A stretch of DNA of 5,969 bases from Psychromonas sp. (lineage in GTDB: Bacteria; Pseudomonadota; Gammaproteobacteria; Enterobacterales; Psychromonadaceae). This document shows, in pieces, positions 1-5,318 of this stretch (positions within the stretch are counted from its first letter, which is position 1; each line of letters opens with the position of its first letter). Location: NCBI GenBank assembly GCA_023145575.1, contig JAGLDN010000129.1:1-5969 (forward strand), given 5' to 3'. The notes beneath the pieces were generated by a model. It searched no databases, was not told the origin of the DNA, and saw only the letters and a list, made by a program, of their open reading frames with translations. Made by a program: the position numbers and the translations under genes.

Positions 1-74
1 TGAGAATTGAATCTAAGATATAAAAAAAAGGAATATATGAGATTTAAAATAACATGGTATCATTTGCTATTAGC

Positions 75-104
75 ATGACTAAAGTGTACAAACGCTAGTA
101 TTAT
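75..104 (+). promoter_or_regulatory. Candidate promoter with dyad in the spacer
   Basis: A -35-like ATGACT (75-80, 4 of 6 matches to consensus) and a -10-like TATTAT (99-104, 5 of 6) are separated by 18 bp, just upstream of the permease gene. Transcription would begin near 111, giving a short leader. A 22-bp imperfect dyad (78-99) starts with ACT, which is the last three bases of the -35, and ends with AGT. Seven of its eleven base pairs are complementary. This resembles MerR-family promoters such as those of zntA and copA, where the operator overlaps the -35 end and fills the spacer, but those spacers are usually 19-20 bp. The promoter assignment is moderate and the regulator assignment is speculative. 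Confidence 0.4.
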
Positions 105-114
105 TTAATTCCAT

Positions 115-119
115 AGGTG
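115..119 (+). promoter_or_regulatory. Ribosome binding site deciding the permease start
   Basis: AGGTG lies six bases before the ATG at 126. A GTG at 117, three codons upstream and in frame, overlaps this site and so cannot use it. The ATG at 126 is therefore the preferred start. Confidence 0.6.
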
Positions 120-125
120 TGTAAA

Positions 126-2009
126 ATGTTATTGTTTTTAAGTGTTATCGCACTTTTTTTGGGCCCTATCACTTACCGTATTCTACAGCGCCAACCTAGT
201 TGGTTAGATTTATTAGATTCTTTTATTTTTGTCACTATTTCAGGCCTTGTAATTTTTGATATACTTCCTGAGTTATTAAGCCGTGGTGGTATGCTTTGCA
301 TAATATTGATGGCAGCAGGGATTTTTATGCCCAGTTGGATTGAAAAGCATTTTCATAAATCTTCGGCTCAGGCACATCAAACAACTTTATTTTTAGCTGT
401 AGCAGGACTTGTTTTGCATGCTGGTATTGATGGTACAGCACTGGCAATTGGCAGTAAGGATCAAACAGCTTGGCTTCTTGCGATTGGTGTTTTATTACAT
501 CGTTTTCCCGTTGGCTTGACTATTTGGTGGTTATTATATCCTCAATATGGGCGGAAATTACCACTTATTATACTTTGCTGCATGGGCGTGGCAACCTTGT
601 TAGGCGCTTTTTATGCTCAATCATCAATGATAAGCGATACGGCATGGATCACTTGGCTTCAAGCATTCATTATGGGATCTATTTTACATATTGTTATCCA
701 TCGCCCCTATTTACAGCCTCACAAAAAAGATCCTGCATTAGAAAGTAAATATGTAGAGGGCATCGGTAGTATCTTAGGTTTATTTATTTTAAGCGCTATT
801 TTATTGCCGCACTGGTTAGGTTATTTAGGGTCTAACCATGAGAGTCATCAAAACGCACCGATATATCAAACTCGTCATAGGACAAATGAAACTGTCTCGC
901 ACGATCAGAAAGAAATATCGGTATCTCTAAATAATAACCGCCAAGATTCTGATTCAAAGAGCACTCAAGATGAGAAATCGGCGATTACGTTTGTTCGTTT
1001 TTCAAACTTGGCATTAAAGATAGCGCCTTTTTTATTAGTCGCCTATTTTTTGAGTTCCTTAATGCATTATTTTAATCCCAAGAGACTCTACACACCAAGG
1101 CGAGGAAGTAAGCAATTTTTAAAAGAGAGCCTACGGGGCGTCGCAGTCGGTTTACCTCTACCAATCTGCTCACCAGCAGCAACTAAAATGCACCAAACTT
1201 TTTTAAAACAAGGCGCAAACCAAACCTTTGCTACCGCATTTTTAATTGCCACGCCTATTATTGGTTTTGACTCCTTGTCCATATCACTCCCGTTACTTGG
1301 CGGGCAGTTTTTTATCCTTCGTATTTTACTCGCCATTATATTTGCAGTGACTATTGCTTGGCTACTTGGTCGACATTTCAAAAAAGTGATTATTCTATTT
1401 AAAGTAGAAAATTGCCAACATATAGCACCCTCATCAAACATAATAAGTACTATAAAACACGCCTACCAACACCAATTAGATCACACTGCACCGTGGGTCA
1501 TTTTTGGTTGTGCACTTGCTGCAACGCTTTCTGCTACACATGATTGGGTTTTTTTTGAACAAGCACTCTGGTTACAAATTATCGTGATGATCATTATCGC
1601 TTTTCCCTTTGCCCTTTGTGCTACGGGGATAACACCTATTATCGCTATTTTATTGTTGGAAGGATTGTCTCCAGGCGCAGGGATTGCCTTTTTATTAATC
1701 GCGCCAACAATTAGTATTGATCTACTCAAACAATTAAAAGAGCAACAGGGATTCTTTGCTGCAGCGAGCCTTAGTTTATTGATGTTTATCGGTGCATTTG
1801 TTATTGGATTAGTATTAAATCAATACATTAGTACTATGCCGTTGCAATGGTTCAATAGAGACACGCACGGCTATCATTGGTTGCAATATGTCAGTTTAAT
1901 ATTGATTTGTATACTGTATTTAGGATCATTATTACGCCGTGGTGCGCGGAGTTTTATTGAGGAGCTCATACCAAAAAGTTTATTAAAACATGATCATTAC
2001 ATGAAGTAA
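126..2009 (+). CDS. ZIP-like/COG0701 permease fusion, probable metal transporter
   Basis: This is an inner-membrane protein of 627 residues with many hydrophobic segments. Residues about 1-225 resemble a ZIP metal transporter: DILPEL (45-50, like the ZIP TM2 HLLPEA), LHAGIDG (97-103, like the TM4 HNFxDG) and LLHRFPVG (123-130, like the TM5 HEIPHE, but only the first His is kept). A polar linker with four His follows (about 236-288). Residues about 289-610 match the PF03773/COG0701 permease family: a first TM unit KIAPFLLVAYFLSSL (298-312), PLPICSP (344-350) followed by FLIATPIIGFDSL, and a second repeat CATGITP (498-504) with EGLSPGAGIAFLLIAP (512-527). COG0701 proteins of the SO_0444 type are linked to Cu/Zn efflux and are usually about 400 residues long, so the extra length here is the ZIP-like part. 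The CSC motif of the first repeat reads CSP. The gene stands alone on its strand, with its own promoter and ribosome site. The permease assignment is strong, the ZIP-like domain is likely, and the substrate and direction are inferred. Confidence 0.8.
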   Translation: MLLFLSVIALFLGPITYRILQRQPSWLDLLDSFIFVTISGLVIFDILPELLSRGGMLCIILMAAGIFMPSWIEKHFHKSSAQAHQTTLFLAVAGLVLHAGIDGTALAIGSKDQTAWLLAIGVLLHRFPVGLTIWWLLYPQYGRKLPLIILCCMGVATLLGAFYAQSSMISDTAWITWLQAFIMGSILHIVIHRPYLQPHKKDPALESKYVEGIGSILGLFILSAILLPHWLGYLGSNHESHQNAPIYQTRHRTNETVSHDQKEISVSLNNNRQDSDSKSTQDEKSAITFVRFSNLALKIAPFLLVAYFLSSLMHYFNPKRLYTPRRGSKQFLKESLRGVAVGLPLPICSPAATKMHQTFLKQGANQTFATAFLIATPIIGFDSLSISLPLLGGQFFILRILLAIIFAVTIAWLLGRHFKKVIILFKVENCQHIAPSSNIISTIKHAYQHQLDHTAPWVIFGCALAATLSATHDWVFFEQALWLQIIVMIIIAFPFALCATGITPIIAILLLEGLSPGAGIAFLLIAPTISIDLLKQLKEQQGFFAAASLSLLMFIGAFVIGLVLNQYISTMPLQWFNRDTHGYHWLQYVSLILICILYLGSLLRRGARSFIEELIPKSLLKHDHYMK

Positions 2010-2052
2010 CATTACTATGAGTGAATTCAAAATTTAGATCAATTGTCTGCAT

Positions 2053-2104
2053 TAGTCGCAAAGAAAATCTTTCTATAATGTTTATTTTTTCTGCGGCTAT
2101 TTTT
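2053..2104 (+). terminator. Terminator-like hairpin after the permease gene
   Basis: Bases 2053-2067 pair with 2085-2099 over 15 positions with one mismatch and two or three G-U pairs. The GC-containing base of the stem (AGTCGCA with TGCGGCT) is followed directly by TTTTT (2100-2104). It lies 43 bases after the permease stop. The loop is long at 17 bases, and a smaller internal hairpin (AAAGA/TCTTT, 2060-2072) competes with the stem. This is plausible as a rho-independent terminator, though weaker than the one after rpoZ. Confidence 0.45.
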
Positions 2105-2774
2105 ATGGTAATGGTCTATGCAGTAATAATACATTGAATTTATTACTTCTTGCAGTGAGCACTAAAAAATATATTTTTAATTTTCATACAGGTGTTATCT
2201 ATCGTATTTTCCCTGCATTTGCGCTGTCTCTTATTGCTGTTTTATTTGGCATTATTTAAATAGATATTTGCCTTTTCATTTTATTGCTCATTAAATTGTT
2301 ATTTATGGACTGGTATCCTATCTCAGATTTAAAGGAATTGAAAAACCGGGGGTTTTTAATGGTTGCGTCACTAGATGTTTTTATCAGCGTATTCTCCTTG
2401 TTGATTTTATAAGAATCACTTAATGTTATTGAGTGGTGTGGGAGACTATCTTTGTAGTTTTTTGTGCTCTATCAATCCCTGCTTTTGGTTACGCTTATCA
2501 GTTGAAAGATTTAATGTCATATGTTGCAATACTATGGTTGCCATTTTCAATAAAAGTTATTCATGACAGATAATTATTAACGACTCACCTAATACCTCTT
2601 AACTTTTTTGTCTGGAATAAAATTTCTATTTTACCATCAGTGCTAGTTTTAGTGTTGTTTGGGGAGAAATTAAAACATGTAAACTTTGCGTTTTTAAGCA
2701 CAAATTGTAATTTTAGGATCTTTTTGGGTATTTCCTCATGTGACGCAAAATTGCTTTGTCAGGCTTTAGCTTAA
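2078..2774 (+). pseudogene. Decayed RarD-like EamA family transporter
   Basis: No intact ORF remains, but pieces read in order like RarD, a 10-TM EamA/DMT-superfamily permease of about 295 residues. In frame 2 from ATG 2078, SAAIFMVMVYAVII fits the first TM. In frame 1, VIYRIFPAFALSLIAVL (about 2190-2240) fits the HRxxWS region, and ASLDVFISVFSLLIL (2365-2409), a stop at 2410 and then ESLNVIEWCG fit RarD's EASLGYFINP...GERxxxxQW. In frame 3 after about 2463, ALSIPAFGYAY...ILWLPFSI fits the central TMs, TTHLIPLNFF fits VTTVPLL.F, and LPSVLVLVLFGEKLKHVNFAFL (ending near 2690) fits the diagnostic GPT...YGE...FAFIW block. The stops at 2257, 2410 and 2571, the frame changes, and a spacing between the two Glu motifs about 160 bases shorter than expected all indicate long-standing inactivation. 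The EamA origin is fairly likely and RarD specifically is an inference from motif order. The upstream hairpin overlaps its 5' end. Confidence 0.5.
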
Positions 2775-2940
2775 GGCATAACATAATTTAGTGGCTACTC
2801 CTTTTTCGATTGCTCTGCGTATTTAAGGCTGGCTTTTTTCATAAAAAACCAATCCTCCCCGCGACTCAATCTATTCGCACCAATTTACCGATCTGATGTT
2901 GTTTTTCGAAATAATATGGGTATATTGACATTCAATTACC
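2775..2940. other. Intergenic stretch downstream of the exchanger gene
   Basis: No supported gene lies here. On the minus strand a 15-codon ORF (2795-2842, MKKASLKYAEQSKKE) is preceded by an unusually good Shine-Dalgarno, GGGGAGGA (2853-2860), ten bases before its ATG. Its start codon sits in the loop of an A/T-rich hairpin (about 2829-2848). No U-tract follows, so I do not call this hairpin a terminator for the exchanger gene. I see no clear terminator for that gene. Confidence 0.4.
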
Positions 2941-3954
2941 TTATATCATAGTGGTGGGAATGATCTGCGCCTCTATAAACAACCAAGCACTATATGCAAC
3001 ATAAGCGATTAACAATAATGCCCCTTTAAAACGTCCCAGTCTGCCATTTTTTCTTTTGCGCCATGCAATGGTAAAAATCATCAAAACAATTGAAAATCCA
3101 ATCATTATCGGATAATCTCGCGTTAATACTTTTGGATCAAAACCGCTTGGGTAGATCAATCCAGAAATTCCGATAACGCCTAAGGTATTAAAAATATTCG
3201 AGCCTACAATATTACCAATGGCAAGATCAAACTCTTTTTTTCTAGCCGCTATAATTGTAGCAGCAAGCTCTGGTAAACTTGTACCAATCGCTATAATTGT
3301 TAAGCCTATAATTAAATCACTTACTTGATAAAATTTAGCAATTGCAATCGCCCCCCAAACAAGTATGTGCGAAGAAGAAATTAATACAACAATGCCGATG
3401 AATAACCATTTTAATGCCGCCTTACGGGTTGTTTTTTCAGGTAATTCATCAATTAACTCTTGCGAGATTGGGTCATCCTCGCTCTTTTTGGTTGCGAAAA
3501 CAGCATAAGTAAAAATTGCAAATAATACAGAAAAAAGTACAACACCGTCAATAAAATCAAGGCGTCCATCCCATAAGAGAAAGTAGCTTAATAAGATCAA
3601 TGCAAGCAATATGGGCATTTCTCTTTTAACTAGCTTGTTATGTATTTTTAAAGGATAAAATAGCGCTGTTAAACCGAGCACTAGACCTATATTAGCAATA
3701 TTTGAACCAATGGCATTGCCGATAGAAATCCCTGTTTTGCCATTGATAGCCGCCATTGCTGAAACTAACATTTCAGGTGCTGATGTGCCTAATCCAATGA
3801 TCACTACACCAACAATCAGAGGAGAAATACCAAAGCTCCGAGCAGTATTTGAGGCACCAAAGATAAACTTATCTCCGCTCCAAATTAATAAAACAAAACC
3901 TAGTATTAACGCCACAATTGGAAGTAATAAAGTCATAATGAAAGTAAGCTCCAT
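2941..3954 (-). CDS. yrbG: YrbG-type Na+/Ca2+ exchanger (CaCA family)
   Basis: This is an inner-membrane cation antiporter that would exchange Ca2+ for Na+ (or H+). Its 337 residues compare with 325 for E. coli YrbG. The two inverted alpha repeats of the CaCA superfamily are complete: GLGTSAPE (54-61) with GNAIGSNIAN (79-88), and AIGTSLPEL (222-230) with GNIVGSNIFN (247-256). The acidic and Asn/Ser residues that bind the ions are present (E61, N80, E229, N248). About ten hydrophobic segments surround a charged cytoplasmic loop (155-182). The first ATG has no Shine-Dalgarno. Met7 (ATG at 3936) has GGAG twelve bases upstream and would start MTLLLPIVALILG, closer to the E. coli N-terminus, so the true start may be 3936. 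The gene follows rpoZ but is separated by a strong terminator, so it must use its own promoter. The next gene beyond it is the RarD-like remnant on the other strand; the lipopolysaccharide-transport/kdsD neighbours seen in E. coli are not here. Confidence 0.9.
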   Translation of the reverse strand: MELTFIMTLLLPIVALILGFVLLIWSGDKFIFGASNTARSFGISPLIVGVVIIGLGTSAPEMLVSAMAAINGKTGISIGNAIGSNIANIGLVLGLTALFYPLKIHNKLVKREMPILLALILLSYFLLWDGRLDFIDGVVLFSVLFAIFTYAVFATKKSEDDPISQELIDELPEKTTRKAALKWLFIGIVVLISSSHILVWGAIAIAKFYQVSDLIIGLTIIAIGTSLPELAATIIAARKKEFDLAIGNIVGSNIFNTLGVIGISGLIYPSGFDPKVLTRDYPIMIGFSIVLMIFTIAWRKRKNGRLGRFKGALLLIAYVAYSAWLFIEAQIIPTTMI

Positions 3955-4123
3955 CTAATACTAATAACATTAAGTCTCTGCTCTAAATTTCACTGAGGAT
4001 AAAAGCTTAATTCAAAGCGTAGGTTGATGTAAATGGCAGGTCTCTTAATTAAATTTACAACGCGGAAATAAGGTGTTTTAAGCAGTAAAATAGATTAGGT
4101 ATTTATTGTAATTGATATAATAT
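3955..4123. promoter_or_regulatory. Upstream region of the exchanger gene
   Basis: About 170 bases between the rpoZ terminator and the exchanger start must hold the exchanger promoter. The best minus-strand match I find is TTGAAT and TGAAAT 17 bases apart (about 3980-4015), each 4 of 6 to consensus, which is weak. A 7-bp perfect inverted repeat, TGTAAAT (4028-4034) and ATTTACA (4053-4059), lies further upstream and could be an operator or chance in A/T-rich DNA. Confidence 0.2.
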
Positions 4124-4157
4124 AAAAAACGCTAATCATTATCACTCTTAGCGTTTT
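4124..4157 (-). terminator. Intrinsic terminator of gmk-rpoZ
   Basis: A perfect 10-bp stem, AAAACGCTAA (4126-4135) and TTAGCGTTTT (4148-4157), encloses a 12-base loop. Read on the minus strand it begins 29 bases after the rpoZ stop and ends in a run of six U (4129 to 4124). This is a textbook rho-independent terminator. It also has U residues when read on the plus strand, but no plus-strand gene leads into it. Confidence 0.9.
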
Positions 4158-4186
4158 AAAAATTCCCTTTTACAATTAATCGAAGA

Positions 4187-4462
4187 TCAACCATGACCTT
4201 TTGCAATAGCAACAACGGCGGCGAGTCCTTGCACTTGCTTTTCATGTTTTTCTTTTGAATCTTGATGATTCATTAACTCATTAGTAATTAATCCTTCTTC
4301 GATTTCACGTAAGGCAATAACCGTTGCCTTATCATTTCCAGCATCAACTAAAGGCGCCTTACCTTTTGTTGCAAGTTGGCGAGCACGGCGTGATGCCATT
4401 AAAATTAGGTCAAAACGATTACCTACTACTTTTACTGTATCTTCAACGGTTACTCGTGCCAT
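4187..4462 (-). CDS. rpoZ: DNA-directed RNA polymerase omega subunit
   Basis: Omega, 91 residues (the usual gammaproteobacterial length), is the small subunit that chaperones assembly of the beta-prime subunit and forms part of the ppGpp binding site 1 in proteobacterial RNA polymerase. The N-terminus MARVTVEDTVKVVGNRFDLI (1-20) and the block ASRRARQL (23-30) followed by the conserved ALREIEEGLI (50-59) are characteristic of the family. The N-terminal MARVTVED motif supplies residues of the ppGpp site. The start is set by homology, with a weak ribosome site TTGGAA about eight bases upstream. It is the second gene after gmk, 69 bases downstream, and is followed by a strong terminator. In E. 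coli spoT comes next; here it does not. Confidence 0.97.
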   Translation of the reverse strand: MARVTVEDTVKVVGNRFDLILMASRRARQLATKGKAPLVDAGNDKATVIALREIEEGLITNELMNHQDSKEKHEKQVQGLAAVVAIAKGHG

Positions 4463-4490
4463 AATTAAATTCCAAATTAGTTACACCAAA

Positions 4491-4515
4491 GTATTTATTT
4501 TACAGTAAAAAATAC
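4491..4515 (-). repeat. A/T-rich inverted repeat in the gmk-rpoZ spacer
   Basis: On the minus strand GTATTTTTTAC is followed after one base by a nearly complementary arm with two extra bases (GTAAAATAAATAC). The hairpin would end 28 bases before the rpoZ start. It has no GC-rich stem and no U-tract, so it is not a normal terminator. It could be an mRNA processing or partial read-through site, or chance. Confidence 0.3.
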
Positions 4516-4531
4516 AATTAATCGAGGAAAT

Positions 4532-5164
4532 TTATTTACCGAGGAGATCTTTAATTATGTATTCATGTCTATAAGCCTGATGTTCTTGTTCATTCCTTAC
4601 TGCTTGCATGATCGCAGAAAATTCTTTTGTCGCCTGTTTAAAACAGTGATTTACAATTAAATAGTCATATTCATCATAATGAGACATTTCATATCTCGCT
4701 TGAAGCATACGTTCTTTAATAATGTCTGGGCTATCCTGTCCACGTTTATTAAGGCGTTTTTCTAATTCTTTTTTATTCGGAGGTAAAATAAAAATCCCTT
4801 TTGCTTGAGGCATAAATTTACGCACCTGCCTAGCCCCTTGCCAATCAATATCTAGTATGACATCAATACCTTGCTCTAAAGCCTTTTCAATCGTCACCCG
4901 CGATGTACCGTAATAATGTCCAAAAACTTCTGCCCACTCAAAAAAAACATCCTGTTGAATCAGCTTATTAAATTTATCAACAGTGACAAAATGATAATGC
5001 AGACCATTTATTTCAGATGATCTAGGTTGTCGTGTCGTGTGTGAAACAGATACTTGAGTGTTCCACTCTCGCTCTTCTTTTAAAACGGCAGTGATAAGAC
5101 TAGATTTTCCGGCGCCACTTGGCGCTGAAATAAAATAAAGAGTTCCTAATTGGCATCGGGGCAT
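4532..5164 (-). CDS. gmk: Guanylate kinase
   Basis: Gmk is a cytosolic enzyme that phosphorylates GMP to GDP with ATP in purine nucleotide synthesis and salvage. With the start at 5164 it has 210 residues, against 207 in E. coli. Visible motifs: P-loop SAPSGAGKSS (13-22); GMP-binding SHTTRQPR (41-48); EVFGHYYGTS (79-88); DIDWQGA (105-111); lid RGQDS (141-145); and EMSHYDEYDYLIVN (159-172). All key residues are present. The start is chosen because MPRCQLGTLYFISAPSG matches the family N-terminus, and AGGAA (5171-5175) lies six bases upstream. An in-frame ATG at 5203 would add 13 residues (MGINTIAIKQESK) and also has a GAGG nearby, so it cannot be excluded. It is the first gene of the gmk-rpoZ pair. 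Confidence 0.96.
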   Translation of the reverse strand: MPRCQLGTLYFISAPSGAGKSSLITAVLKEEREWNTQVSVSHTTRQPRSSEINGLHYHFVTVDKFNKLIQQDVFFEWAEVFGHYYGTSRVTIEKALEQGIDVILDIDWQGARQVRKFMPQAKGIFILPPNKKELEKRLNKRGQDSPDIIKERMLQARYEMSHYDEYDYLIVNHCFKQATKEFSAIMQAVRNEQEHQAYRHEYIIKDLLGK

Positions 5165-5170
5165 TTTACT

Positions 5171-5175
5171 TTCCT
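5171..5175 (-). promoter_or_regulatory. Ribosome binding site favouring the short gmk start
   Basis: AGGAA on the minus strand is followed by six bases (AGTAAA) and then the ATG at 5164. A competing GAGG (5207-5210) serves the upstream ATG at 5203 at a close spacing of four bases. Confidence 0.5.
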
Positions 5176-5289
5176 GTTTAATCGCGATGGTATTTATGCC
5201 CATGTTACCTCAAGATGTAAAAGCAGCAAGGCAAATTGTTCCAATTACACTCAACGTAAAATTGAAGACTAGCCATTCATGGTCGACAT

Positions 5290-5318
5290 TTTATAGTTTT
5301 ATTGGTGCAAAGAGTAAA
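5290..5318 (-). promoter_or_regulatory. Candidate gmk promoter
   Basis: On the minus strand a -35-like TTTACT (5318-5313, 4 of 6) and a -10-like TATAAA (5295-5290, 5 of 6) are separated by exactly 17 bp. Transcription would start near 5283, giving a leader of about 120 bases to the ATG at 5164. The position and spacing are good, though chance matches are common in A/T-rich DNA. Confidence 0.45.

Noticed and set aside
1088..1441. 117-codon open frame on the minus strand inside the permease gene
   Set aside because: It lies wholly opposite the conserved permease domain, has no recognisable protein features and no ribosome site. It is a shadow frame.
2829..2848. A/T hairpin (GGTTTTTT/AAAAAAGCC) as a terminator for the exchanger gene
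   Set aside because: It lies about 95 bases past the stop, has a stem mostly of A-T pairs, and no U-tract follows in the minus-strand direction.
3710..3958. 82-codon plus-strand frame opposite the exchanger
   Set aside because: It is antisense to the first alpha repeat of the CaCA protein and its composition mirrors that repeat. It is a shadow frame.
4131..4147. Fur-box-like string (AATCATTATC) inside the rpoZ terminator loop
   Set aside because: Only about half of a Fur box is present, it lies in the loop of an intrinsic terminator, and no promoter is close by. Such A/T strings are common in DNA of this composition.
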